Shown here: positions 22,806 to 31,241 of the stretch, piece by piece
Layout of the letters: the number at the start of each line of letters is the position of its first letter
How positions within the stretch are numbered: the stretch's first letter is position 1
DNA from: Chitinophagales bacterium
GTDB taxonomy: Bacteria > Bacteroidota > Bacteroidia > Chitinophagales > Saprospiraceae
Length of the DNA: 40,342 nucleotides
NCBI GenBank assembly: GCA_013297745.1
Contig: JAAFIM010000030.1
Coordinates: forward strand, 1-40,342
Reading direction: 5' to 3'
Translations under genes and position numbers: made by a program
The notes under the pieces: model-generated
Databases searched by the model: none
What the model was told of the DNA's origin: nothing
What the model saw: only the letters and a program-made list of their open reading frames with translations

Positions 22806-24731
22806 CTATTTATTGGCGGCTTTTATGGCATTGACTAAGTCAGTCATTGCGTTGTGCAAATCTACATCGCTTTCCAAATCGGATTTTGTAATGATTTTAA
22901 TTACTTGTTCCGCCATTTCAATTTTCTTTTTATCGCTTGGGGCTGGGTCAAGATATGGTTTTGATTTGTTTTTAGCAGAAAAGCGATTATCATAATCCCA
23001 ATCGTATTTCATTGTTTCTGTCTCACCATTAACAGCCAACAAGTTAGGCGTATTTTCGCCATTTTTTTCTTTTTGTAGTGTATCAAAAGCATTTTTCCAA
23101 AGTGTAAGACTAATGTGGTTCTCTAATTCGCGTTTTTGTGTTATCCAACAAAATTTATTATTTTGATTACAAATGCTAGCAACTTCCTCTTTTTGGTCAA
23201 AAGTAGATTTTTCACTCCCCCAATCTGCATCGGTTGGGTTGGCATTTGGTCTGTCGCTATCTATTATAAAACCAAAATTGCTATTCAATTGGTTTATAGA
23301 AACCTTAGTTGGGTTTTTAGCATCATTGACTAAAATATGTTTTAAATTTCCACAACCTCCATAGAACATAATCGTATAATCTTCCCCCTCTTTCAAGTCG
23401 CTGTCGTACAATTCCAAAAACTTTTTGATATAAATTTTATCGCTAATCCCCTCCACCCAAATAATAAAATTAGCGTGCAAAATATCGCTGGGCTGATAAC
23501 CCAAATCAGCCAAAATGCCGCGTTTATCATTGCCAATAATGTGCTTAACTTCGCTAATAAGGTTGGTATGGTTGCGTGTTACCTGATAAACGCTGGTGTC
23601 CGCCGTATTGATAAATACATTGGAATGTGTAGTGATAAAAAACTGATGCTTAGGAAATTCAGCTTTGATAATTTTAATAAATAACCTTTGCCATTTGGGA
23701 TAAAGGTGCATTTCTGGCTCTTCTATGAATATATAATAATCTTCATTTTTGCGCATATACAAAGGAAATAACAACACTATCAAAGCCTGCACACCATCGC
23801 CTAAATTATGTAAAGGGTGTTCTACATTTCCTATTCTCACAATCACATAATCCGCGTTGATTTTAGGAATTAATGTAACCATTTGTTTATCAAAGAAATG
23901 CTCGCTTAATAAAGTTTCAAAACCTTTTATCAATTCGCGCTCTTCATAGCTACCCAATAAATGCGTTTTTAAATCTTCATAGATGGATAAACCTGTGAAA
24001 ATATCTTTTTTAGGAAGTTGGTAGTCTTTTTCCGTCCTATTTGAATATACATCACCGCCTAATAATTTTGCACCGCGTAATAGGGGAATATAGAGGCAAG
24101 GCTGTAAAACTACACTATTATCTAAGTAGTTTTTTATTGTCCCTATTGTATTTTTTTCTACATTCATGACTTTTATTGGATTTTGTAAATACTCCTTTAT
24201 ATCTTCTTTAGTTTTTCGGTAGGGATTATTATTTGAAACGATTTTATATACGTTTTCAACAACATCTGTATCTGCTCCACCTTGTAGTATTAATTGAATT
24301 TGCTTCTCTAATTCCTCATTCATTAGAATATAACATTCGTACCACAAAATAAAGTGATGCTTAGGTTTAGAATACGATTTAATTTTTCTTTCAGTTTCAC
24401 TAAAAATCTTATAAAAAACGTTGTCTATTTCGTAGTATTTTTTGATAGCAGGCGCAATATACTCATAGTTATTATAGTTGTATTGTTGTGGTGAATTTGT
24501 TGCTGTATGGGCAGTTTTTACCCATTTCATAAGCGTTCTAATAAAACGGCTTTTGCCTGAATTATTTTCGCCAATAAAAAAATTGATTTGTTGTAAATTT
24601 TTCAATACATTGGCATCTTCGCCTATTTGTAAAGTAAAAGTACTTAAATCTTTAACTGGGTGCATCGTTTGCGCAGACTCAGCAAGTTTATGAAAAGGCA
24701 CAAAAGATATTTGCGGTACAAACTCGTTCAT
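22806..24731 (-). CDS. OLD-family nuclease: AAA ATPase fused to TOPRIM domain
   Basis: The product is 641 residues. Walker A is GENNSGKS (54-61), the ABC-like signature is LGDGVQALIVLLF (310-322), Walker B is IFIEEPEMHLYP (334-345), and the switch histidine is H369 in FITTHSN. After about residue 420 comes a TOPRIM-type nuclease domain with the conserved glutamate E427 in IIWVEGISDK and DSD at 491-493 in FGFIIDSDRP. This arrangement is that of OLD nucleases and of GajA in the Gabija system, which cut DNA under control of nucleotide binding. No UvrD-like helicase partner (GajB) and no reverse transcriptase lie beside it, so class 1 (stand-alone) OLD is the best reading. Anti-phage function is likely but inferred. 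The flanking genes are ordinary. Confidence 0.9.
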   Translation of the reverse strand: MNEFVPQISFVPFHKLAESAQTMHPVKDLSTFTLQIGEDANVLKNLQQINFFIGENNSGKSRFIRTLMKWVKTAHTATNSPQQYNYNNYEYIAPAIKKYYEIDNVFYKIFSETERKIKSYSKPKHHFILWYECYILMNEELEKQIQLILQGGADTDVVENVYKIVSNNNPYRKTKEDIKEYLQNPIKVMNVEKNTIGTIKNYLDNSVVLQPCLYIPLLRGAKLLGGDVYSNRTEKDYQLPKKDIFTGLSIYEDLKTHLLGSYEERELIKGFETLLSEHFFDKQMVTLIPKINADYVIVRIGNVEHPLHNLGDGVQALIVLLFPLYMRKNEDYYIFIEEPEMHLYPKWQRLFIKIIKAEFPKHQFFITTHSNVFINTADTSVYQVTRNHTNLISEVKHIIGNDKRGILADLGYQPSDILHANFIIWVEGISDKIYIKKFLELYDSDLKEGEDYTIMFYGGCGNLKHILVNDAKNPTKVSINQLNSNFGFIIDSDRPNANPTDADWGSEKSTFDQKEEVASICNQNNKFCWITQKRELENHISLTLWKNAFDTLQKEKNGENTPNLLAVNGETETMKYDWDYDNRFSAKNKSKPYLDPAPSDKKKIEMAEQVIKIITKSDLESDVDLHNAMTDLVNAIKAANK

Positions 24732-24768
24732 AATTTGGTTATTTTTAGTTAAAAAAATATAGACGTGG

Positions 24769-24776
24769 CAAATATA
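24769..24776 (-). promoter_or_regulatory. -7 box for the OLD-family gene
   Basis: TATATTTG on the minus strand matches TAnnTTTG, 37 bp upstream of the ATG at 24731. No clear -33 element was seen. Confidence 0.45.
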
Positions 24777-24849
24777 CGCATATTTTTAACAAAGGTTTTG
24801 TTTTTATGAAAAAAAGCGGGGCGGCTATCAAAAAATTGATTTTATGTTG

Positions 24850-24857
24850 TATCTTTG
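24850..24857 (+). promoter_or_regulatory. -7 box for the cytochrome c peroxidase gene
   Basis: TATCTTTG fits TAnnTTTG, 38 bp upstream of the ATG at 24896. It is divergent from the box of the OLD-family gene at 24769-24776. A TTG lies 11 bp upstream, too close to be the standard -33 element. Confidence 0.5.
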
Positions 24858-24895
24858 CGCCCAAATAGCGATAACCTTTTTCAATCATTTTGCGT

Positions 24896-25834
24896 ATGAA
24901 ATTATTATACACTTGCGGGGTTATGTTTATGGGTTTGGTTGGGCTTTCATTTTTCAACTTCACCCAGCGCAGCCAAGAAATGGACAGCGCGGCTTTGGGC
25001 AAGCGTTTGTTTATGGATAGCATTTTATCCGCTGATTATACTCTAAGTTGTGCATCTTGTCATCGTCCAGAATTTGCTTTTGCTGACACTTCGGCGGTTA
25101 GCGTGGGCGTGGCTGGTCGCAAAGGGAATAGAAACACGCCCTCAAGTATGAATATGAGCGCGCGGGAGAGCTTTTTTTGGGACGGTCGCGCCCTTACTTT
25201 GGAAGAACAGGCATTGAAACCGATAGAAAATCCCGTAGAAATGAACCTAAAAATAGAACACGCCATAGAGCGGTTGCAAAGACATTCTGAATACAACCAA
25301 CTGTTTATAGACATTTACGGCGAAAGCCCCAACGCCAGCCTTTTGGCGCGCGCTTTGGCTGATTTCCAACGCACATTGGAAACGGGTTCGCCCTACGACC
25401 GATTTATGCAAGGCGACAGCAGCGCGATTAGTGCAGCAGCCCAGCGCGGTTTGACCCTATTCAACGAAAAAGGCAAATGTATAGAATGCCATTTTGCAGC
25501 CGATTTGACCGGCGATGAGTTTAGAAATATAGGTTTGTACGATAATAAAATTTATCAAGATTCGGGCAGAGCAGCCATTAGCAAAAACCCTGAAGATTTG
25601 GGCAAGTTCAAAACCCCCTCTTTGCGCAATGTAGCCATTACCGCCCCTTATATGCACGACGGCAGTTTCCGCACTTTGCGCGAGGTGATAGATTATTACG
25701 ACCAGCCCGATAAATTCGTGTCGCACGCTATCAACCGCGATACGCTGCTAAATAAACCCTTGCAACTCACCGAAAGCGAAAAACAGGATTTGGAAACATT
25801 TTTGCGCAGCCTCACCGCCAAACAATTTAATTAG
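24896..25834 (+). CDS. Di-heme cytochrome c peroxidase (CcpA/MauG family)
   Basis: The product is 312 residues from the ATG at 24896; an in-frame TTG two codons upstream is a less likely start. A hydrophobic N-terminus (about 1-22) exports or anchors it. Two heme-binding motifs are present: C52-A-S-C55-H56 with the following HRPEFAFAD, and CIECH near residue 202 followed by LTGDEFRNIGL. Also seen are the family blocks NRNTPSSMNMS-like 'tp.l.n', FFWDGRALTLEEQALKPIEN, and APYMHDGSFRTLREVIDYYD with the distal methionine/histidine region. The enzyme reduces hydrogen peroxide in the periplasm with electrons from cytochromes; MauG-like oxidation of another protein is the alternative. The stop codon lies in a heptamer array. 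Confidence 0.93.
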   Translation: MKLLYTCGVMFMGLVGLSFFNFTQRSQEMDSAALGKRLFMDSILSADYTLSCASCHRPEFAFADTSAVSVGVAGRKGNRNTPSSMNMSARESFFWDGRALTLEEQALKPIENPVEMNLKIEHAIERLQRHSEYNQLFIDIYGESPNASLLARALADFQRTLETGSPYDRFMQGDSSAISAAAQRGLTLFNEKGKCIECHFAADLTGDEFRNIGLYDNKIYQDSGRAAISKNPEDLGKFKTPSLRNVAITAPYMHDGSFRTLREVIDYYDQPDKFVSHAINRDTLLNKPLQLTESEKQDLETFLRSLTAKQFN

Positions 25835-25865
25835 TGATTAGTTATTAGTGGTTAGTTATTAGTGA
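25831..25865. repeat. TTAGTKR heptamer array 2 (five units)
   Basis: TTAGTGA, TTAGTTA, TTAGTGG, TTAGTTA and TTAGTGA. As in array 1, the first unit holds the TAG stop of the preceding gene. Confidence 0.9.
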
Positions 25866-25932
25866 TTGTGTAAAAAAGTTTAATTATGCTCATTATAAAA
25901 ATATAAAAATGTGCTTTTGCAGTCTTCAAATA

Positions 25933-25960
25933 TAACTAACAACCAACCACTAATAACTAA
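25933..25960. repeat. Heptamer array 3, inverted (four units)
   Basis: TAACTAA, CAACCAA, CCACTAA and TAACTAA, the reverse complement of the TTAGTKR type and facing array 2 across 67 bp. Confidence 0.85.
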
Positions 25961-26036
25961 TAAGTATTTGAAATAAATTATTAGGAATTAAAAGCGTATG
26001 TCTTTGCAGCGATATTTTTAATTTTTTTCTTACAAA

Positions 26037-26139
26037 CCCCGTGTTTCACACGGGGCAATTACCGTTCAACCCCGTTGGGGTTGGCAAAATGAAACCCCAA
26101 CGGGGTTTAACAGAAATAGCCCCGCGTTACAACGCGGGG
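26037..26139. repeat. Cluster of four GC-rich palindromes
   Basis: CCCCGTGT-TTC-ACACGGGG (26037-26055), AACCCC-GTT-GGGGTT (26068-26082), AAACCCC-AAC-GGGGTTT (26092-26108) and CCCCGCGTT-AC-AACGCGGGG (26120-26139), each almost directly after the last. The second and third are close relatives of each other. They fill the middle of the gene-free stretch 25835-26222; the rest of it (25866-25932, 25961-26036, 26140-26195) shows nothing else. Confidence 0.9.
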
Positions 26140-26195
26140 GCAATAGGCGAATAAAAGCAAGTTTTATTAATCACCAATAATTATTTTCACACACT

Positions 26196-26223
26196 TAACT
26201 AATAACTAACAACTAACAACTAA
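26196..26223. repeat. Heptamer array 4, inverted, ending on a start codon
   Basis: TAACTAA, TAACTAA, CAACTAA and CAACTAA; the final A is the A of the ATG of the TPR gene (26223-26225). The 5' leader of that gene therefore consists of repeat sequence up to the start codon. Confidence 0.9.
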
Positions 26224-28043
26224 TGAAAAAAGATATTTTATTCAAAAAATTGCGCGAAGGGATTGATACTCAAGACTATTTGATTTTGCAACAATTTTGC
26301 GAAATAGCAGAGAACGAGTACCCAAACGAAAACGAAACTATAGTAGCTTGTATAGCTTTCGCCAAACTCAACTGGAACAATGCCAAAGTGGTAGAACTTA
26401 CCCAACAGCTTTGCGCTAATAATCCAGAACAGATTCATTTTCAACTAGATTTGGCTGACGCCTATTTCAAAAACTATCAAAATGAAGAAGCAGTCAATCT
26501 ATTGGATGAAGTTATCAACCACAATACGGCTGATGATAACATTTTGGCGCGTTATGTCAAATTGATAGTTGCTAATCTATCGGATGAACCCACGTTGAAA
26601 CAAGCGATTATTATACTCAATAAAATCATCGCCAAATATCCCAACGCGCCCGAGCCGCTATTAGACCGCGCTTTGGCTTATCAAAACATCAGCCTAAACG
26701 AGTTGGCTATAGAAGATTTGCAGCGTGCGCATATTTTGCAACCCGATAATGAGGATGTTTTGCAAAGGCTAATTACCGTTTGCCAATACGAAAGCCGAGT
26801 GGAAGATATACGAAAATACTATGAAATTCTATTGGCACTCAACCCCGAAAATGCGAGTTATCTAATCGCTTACGCTGATTTTTGGGCGTTGGAATCGCAG
26901 TATGAAAAAGCGTTGGAAATGTATACCCAAGCTATAGAATTGGAAATGTCGCAAGGTTTGGATGCTGTCCACGCCCGCCGCACCCGTGGGGAAGTGTATT
27001 TAAAAAACAACCAACCTCAAGCCGCAATAGCGGACTTTACCGCAGCTTTATTAACCTTTGACGATAGTGCCATCCGCCTCAACCGCGCCCGCGCTTATCA
27101 ACAAACCAAGAACGAAAAAGGATTTTTGGCAGATATTAAAAAAGTTTTGGAAGAAAAAGATTTTTATTATGCCGATGCTTTATTGTTGCGCATAGATTTT
27201 TACATTGATACCAAAGAATGGGCTAAGGCCGAAAAAGAAGCTCAAAGTTTGTTGAAAAATGAAGAATATTCTTTCCACAAAAAAGACGTTTATTTTGCTT
27301 TAGGCAAACTATTTATGGCTAAAAATGAGCTTAAAAAAGCTACAGATAATTGGCGAAAAGCGGCTGAATTATATCATCCAGAAGCCAATAATATGTTGGA
27401 AACCTATTGCCAAACAGAAATACAAGCCGAAAACCAAGCGCGCAAAGATACTTTAGCCAAAAAATTTGCAAAAGAAACAGCCAAAAATAAAAAGTCGCCC
27501 ATTTTATCCGGTCTTTTTGACAAAATTTGGGTATTGGATATACAAAAAACAATGAGCGACAACCCAGCAGTAGCGGAAATGCCAGCCGCTTTGGTTGGAT
27601 TTTTTTTGGAAGCGTTCAAAACCGTAAACATACAAATCAATCCGCAAACTATACGCATCGACAACCCTAATAGCGACGCTTTGGAAGCCTATTATCGCAT
27701 CAGCAACGAAACACCAGACGCTGTGCAAATTTATGGCGAACCGCTAACTGATAAAGAAGCCCGCGAACTGCAGCTTTCTGTAGATAATGGAAAGTTGAAA
27801 ATTAGCGGGTTGATGTCCCAACCGCAAGCAGATGCGCCCAGTTTGGATTTATATTTTCAAGAAGGTAGTTTAACAGAAATCCAGCCTTTGGACGAAAAAG
27901 CCCAAGCCGAACAGATGAAAAATTTGGCTGAAAGTTTCCTCACGGGCTTATTGCAAACCGTTGTAGAAGGGATAGAAAACGCCAGCAGCCCAGACGGAGA
28001 AGCCGCTTCAGACGAATCGCCCAGCGATTTGCAGCACGATTAG
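26223..28043 (+). CDS. Large TPR protein with C-terminal domain of unknown function
   Basis: The product is 606 residues without a signal peptide, hence cytoplasmic. Residues about 30-395 are tetratricopeptide repeats, with typical pairs such as FQLDLADAYFKNYQNEEAVN, LDRALAYQNISLNELAIEDL, ALEMYTQAIELEMSQG, and TRGEVYLKNNQPQAAIADFT. Residues about 425-570 are a separate mixed domain (IWVLDIQKTMSDNPAVAEMP and DSALEAYYRISN-like phrases) with no family I can name, and the tail is acidic. TPR proteins assemble complexes; the partner is unknown. There is no Shine-Dalgarno sequence, and the start abuts a heptamer array. Confidence 0.87.
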   Translation: MKKDILFKKLREGIDTQDYLILQQFCEIAENEYPNENETIVACIAFAKLNWNNAKVVELTQQLCANNPEQIHFQLDLADAYFKNYQNEEAVNLLDEVINHNTADDNILARYVKLIVANLSDEPTLKQAIIILNKIIAKYPNAPEPLLDRALAYQNISLNELAIEDLQRAHILQPDNEDVLQRLITVCQYESRVEDIRKYYEILLALNPENASYLIAYADFWALESQYEKALEMYTQAIELEMSQGLDAVHARRTRGEVYLKNNQPQAAIADFTAALLTFDDSAIRLNRARAYQQTKNEKGFLADIKKVLEEKDFYYADALLLRIDFYIDTKEWAKAEKEAQSLLKNEEYSFHKKDVYFALGKLFMAKNELKKATDNWRKAAELYHPEANNMLETYCQTEIQAENQARKDTLAKKFAKETAKNKKSPILSGLFDKIWVLDIQKTMSDNPAVAEMPAALVGFFLEAFKTVNIQINPQTIRIDNPNSDALEAYYRISNETPDAVQIYGEPLTDKEARELQLSVDNGKLKISGLMSQPQADAPSLDLYFQEGSLTEIQPLDEKAQAEQMKNLAESFLTGLLQTVVEGIENASSPDGEAASDESPSDLQHD

Positions 28044-28070
28044 ATTAACTTTTGCGCATTTTGGCGAATA

Positions 28071-28105
28071 AAAAAAGCCCTTTCCGAGTGAGAAAGGGCT
28101 TTTTT
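28071..28105. terminator. Bidirectional terminator between the TPR gene and the HNH gene
   Basis: AAAAAAGCCCTTTC pairs with GAAAGGGCTTTTTT around a seven-base loop. The A-tract and T-tract make it usable from both sides. Confidence 0.92.
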
Positions 28106-28119
28106 GTTTTTACAGTAGT

Positions 28120-29346
28120 CTAAGTGATTATTCCTAATTCTTTTAGAATATCGTATCTAAACTTTGCCAGCGAATTGTTATGAAATTCATCTTTAGGCAC
28201 ATAACCGAAAACCAACTGTTTTATTTCTGTTTCATTTTCAAAAAGTTTCTTCTCTTCGCCAAAGTCTAATAATTCTTCTATTTGGGTATCTGCGTACTTT
28301 TGTTTTTTTTCAAGGAATTCAACAACAACATTTTTATGTTTATTGTAGCGTTCTACCAAGCCCAATGTTGTTATATCTTCTTGTTCGTCAGTAATTTTGC
28401 TCTCGAAAAGCACATCTATATTTTCTTCTTTATTAAGTACACCATTAAGTTTATAACTAAAAGGGGCTGATATTTCGTTCGCGTAAGGATGGATTTTTAG
28501 TGCTCTTGTGAGCTTATAAGAAGCATTACAAGTAGAACAACTAGGTATTAAATTCCAAAATGATAAAGCAAGCCAAGGATAAGTGTCTTTAGAATGAAAA
28601 TGGTCTAATTGGTACAAAAGTCTTTTTGACACCCCATCGTCTACAGCATAAGTATAATTGATATTGCAGTATAAACACACTTTTATATTGACAACATCAG
28701 CCATCAATTTTTTAAAAGGCTTATCGTCGCGAAGTGCTGTATATTTAGCAATAAAATAATCTTTAATAGCTCTTTGTTCCACAGGGTGGCAGTCGTCATT
28801 ATATATTTTTTCTAATGGAGAGCTAGTAGAATTATCAAAGTAAGCTTTTTTTTCCTCTAAAATACTTCCTTTGCAAGTAATAAAACACTCTACAAAGTCA
28901 GTAATAGCAGGGCAGTCAGTCCTTTTCCAAACGTCATTATATTCTTTCTCTGTAGCATTATATTCTTTTTCTGTTTTATCTTTTTCATTCTCCGCATTTA
29001 ATAAGTCGCTTGCATTCTTGCATAGTTTTTCTTGTATAGGAACTACATTTTTAATTCTATTATTTTCTTTTGCCTTATCATTTCCTATCTTATTAAGAGC
29101 TTTATTTTTCGTATCAAGCTTTCCCTCTTCACGTTTTCTTTCTTTTGTTAAGGCATCAACCTCATCTTTTGCATCATTCAAATTTTTGTATTTTTTAGAC
29201 TCTTTCAACAATGAGTCAATTTTTTTAGTAGTCAATTCATTTTTTATTTTGTTAATAGTATTCACCATATCATCTTTTGTTAATTCTTTAAAAAAAGAAA
29301 GTTTCAAATACTCACCTTTCGTTAAGGTAGGCGTATATTTTATCAT
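28120..29346 (-). CDS. HNH endonuclease with coiled-coil N-terminus (PtuB-like)
   Basis: The product is 408 residues. Residues about 20-140 are lysine- and glutamate-rich helix that should form a coiled coil. The C-terminal half carries the zinc-type HNH nuclease: C224-L-Y-C227, then D248-H249 in YQLDHFHSKDTYPWLA, N265 in LSFWNLIPSC, and C270-S-T-C273-N. The 'LDHF..K..yP.La..w.NL..sC..CN' line is that of the nucleases paired with AAA ATPases in Septu (PtuB) and related retron effectors. The ATPase gene is 58 bp upstream on the same strand. PtuB proteins are commonly much shorter, so the roughly 200-residue N-terminal extension is notable. A terminator-like hairpin separates it from the ATPase gene. 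Confidence 0.85.
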   Translation of the reverse strand: MIKYTPTLTKGEYLKLSFFKELTKDDMVNTINKIKNELTTKKIDSLLKESKKYKNLNDAKDEVDALTKERKREEGKLDTKNKALNKIGNDKAKENNRIKNVVPIQEKLCKNASDLLNAENEKDKTEKEYNATEKEYNDVWKRTDCPAITDFVECFITCKGSILEEKKAYFDNSTSSPLEKIYNDDCHPVEQRAIKDYFIAKYTALRDDKPFKKLMADVVNIKVCLYCNINYTYAVDDGVSKRLLYQLDHFHSKDTYPWLALSFWNLIPSCSTCNASYKLTRALKIHPYANEISAPFSYKLNGVLNKEENIDVLFESKITDEQEDITTLGLVERYNKHKNVVVEFLEKKQKYADTQIEELLDFGEEKKLFENETEIKQLVFGYVPKDEFHNNSLAKFRYDILKELGIIT

Positions 29347-29365
29347 AAAAAAATTAAGTTTAAGA

Positions 29366-29402
29366 GTTAAAAAAATAAGGGGAAATATAAAATTCCCCCT
29401 TG
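29366..29402 (-). terminator. Terminator-like hairpin inside the ATPase-HNH operon
   Basis: Directly past the stop codon of the ATPase gene, the minus strand has GGGGAA pairing with TTCCCC across an AT loop, followed by TTA and seven T. It lies upstream of the nuclease start at 29346, so it may attenuate nuclease expression rather than end the operon. Confidence 0.6.
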
Positions 29403-29404
29403 AG

Positions 29405-31207
29405 TTATTTGGGATTGTTTTCGTTCAATTTGTCTTTTTGGCGTTGCAATTCCTTAATTTGCTCGTCAAGTTGCATAATTCGCTGGTTAGGGTAGCGTTT
29501 CATTAGATACATTTCGTTGAGTTTGTTGCGCAAAATAGGCTCAGCTATCAAGTCAATGATACGCTTGCAATCGTCTAAATCCATTGTTTCATCATTTTCT
29601 TCGAGAGATAGTCGTTTGATGACTTTCTGAATTTTATCTTTAGCAAAATCGCCAATCACTCCATTCATAAAAAAACTATTCGAGAGCATAGTATGTATAT
29701 TAGCCGCAAAAGTGTGTTCTAATTCGTGTTTTTTATCATTTTTATCCAACAAAAATATAACATTTTCCTTTGGAATATCAGACAATAAAAACGGCGAATG
29801 TGTAGTCAATATCAATTGAACATTTGCATTAAGCAATTCGCAAACCTCGAGTAAGCGCGAAAAATAATTTCTTTGCCATTCAGGATGCAACGTAATTTCC
29901 CCCTCGTCTATCATAAGCAATATATGCGTTTTTTCTTTTAGCTTTTCCGCATCTACTTGCCAATACAAGCGCGATAGCATATTGAGCATAACCAACTGCC
30001 CACTACTGTATTTTTCTTCAGGTTCAATAACAAAAAAGTTAGGTAAAAATGTTTCCGTTTCTCTTAGCAGCTCAATAAATTGTTTTGCTAAATCAGCATT
30101 TTCTAGAAAATCTAAATTAAGATACAGATTTTCAAATTTTAATTTGTAGTTTTTTGTTTTATTGGCAGCATCTATAAATTTCATCAAATTAGCAAAAAAG
30201 GTTCTAAATTTTTCCTCTAGAGCTATTGCAAGTGAAATATCTTCATCATTTTCTTTTGCAGAAGTATCATTGTCTTGAAAGATAGCCTTAATTGCCTCTT
30301 TAGTAAAATTTTTTGTAGTTCTTATAATATTATTAACTTTGTTCTTTATCTGTTGAAAATATAATTTTTTATGCGAGCCGTCTCTGCTGCCCACAAAATA
30401 ATCATCCATAGCAGAAATAAAATACTTTAAAATTTTGTCTGTACTTTCCGTCGCTTTATAGTAACTTGTGTCATTTGGTAACATTGCCAAACTTATTTTT
30501 GGAGTATAAGGCAAATCTTTTGGCCAAAGAGAAGGTTCTCCTAGCTTTTTGCCAAACCTAAACTGCTTCCAAAAATTGAAAATCATTTTGTTGTCTATAC
30601 TTTTTTTCCAATTTGCATACAGAAATGGCCGTTGGGACGACATCACATTATTTAGAGTTCCTTTTAACATTAAACCTTGTTCAGTCAAAAATAGCATAGA
30701 TTTTTCTGCTACATTAAGGTATTCTATAGTTGTTTGAACAGCATAAAGTAGCCCTAATAAGTTCTTTTTAAACTCTTCAGGTTCAGTAATATCTTCAATT
30801 TTGTAGTTCTGGTTACTACAAGTTAGCACTTCGTTTTTTTGCTTACGCGGATAGCAAGCATCATTTTGTATTACTCCGTCAAAGCAAGAAATGGTATTTT
30901 CTCCTTTGAGAAAGCAAATCACTATTCTATTCTGTATTTCATTATCTAGCGGCTTGCCAACTGTATTAGCAAGAAAATAACAAATTGCTGCCAAAATAGA
31001 GCTTTTTCCTGTACCATTTTTGCCCACTATGGCGGTTACAGAAGTGACTTTTTCGCCAAAAAAGTTAGCTGGTAAGATATTTTCTTTTTTTGCTATTTCT
31101 AATTGATTAGTTTCTTTTTTGTACTCAATATGGAAATCAGGCGAAAAATTAAATCCTTGATTTTGGATATTATTATAATTTTCAAGCCAAAGATAGAGTA
31201 ATTGCAT
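29405..31207 (-). CDS. AAA15-type ATPase of a Septu-like pair (PtuA-like)
   Basis: The product is 600 residues. The start MQLLYLWLENYNNIQNQGFN is typical of SMC/RecF-like defence ATPases. Walker A is GKNGTGKS (62-69), the ABC signature region is YSSGQLVMLNMLSRL (about 395), Walker B is ILLMIDEGEITLHPEWQ (about 430) and the switch histidine is in LILTTHSPFL. The large insert between Walker A and the signature is mostly helical. The C-terminus is a short coiled coil (MQLDEQIKELQRQKDKLNEN). There is no TOPRIM domain, unlike the OLD-family gene nearby; the nuclease is supplied by the next gene. ATPase followed by HNH gene is the Septu arrangement; the function is inferred from architecture. Confidence 0.88.
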   Translation of the reverse strand: MQLLYLWLENYNNIQNQGFNFSPDFHIEYKKETNQLEIAKKENILPANFFGEKVTSVTAIVGKNGTGKSSILAAICYFLANTVGKPLDNEIQNRIVICFLKGENTISCFDGVIQNDACYPRKQKNEVLTCSNQNYKIEDITEPEEFKKNLLGLLYAVQTTIEYLNVAEKSMLFLTEQGLMLKGTLNNVMSSQRPFLYANWKKSIDNKMIFNFWKQFRFGKKLGEPSLWPKDLPYTPKISLAMLPNDTSYYKATESTDKILKYFISAMDDYFVGSRDGSHKKLYFQQIKNKVNNIIRTTKNFTKEAIKAIFQDNDTSAKENDEDISLAIALEEKFRTFFANLMKFIDAANKTKNYKLKFENLYLNLDFLENADLAKQFIELLRETETFLPNFFVIEPEEKYSSGQLVMLNMLSRLYWQVDAEKLKEKTHILLMIDEGEITLHPEWQRNYFSRLLEVCELLNANVQLILTTHSPFLLSDIPKENVIFLLDKNDKKHELEHTFAANIHTMLSNSFFMNGVIGDFAKDKIQKVIKRLSLEENDETMDLDDCKRIIDLIAEPILRNKLNEMYLMKRYPNQRIMQLDEQIKELQRQKDKLNENNPK

Positions 31208-31241
31208 ATATTTTATAGATTATGAAAAAAAACAGATTAAA

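Noticed and set aside
22806-24731. Gabija GajA or retron effector
   Set aside because: The ATPase-TOPRIM order fits, but no UvrD-like GajB gene and no reverse transcriptase or msr-msd region is next to it.
29405-31207. ABC transporter ATPase
   Set aside because: There is no transporter permease nearby; the long insert between Walker A and the signature and the HNH partner fit a RecF/SMC-like defence ATPase instead.
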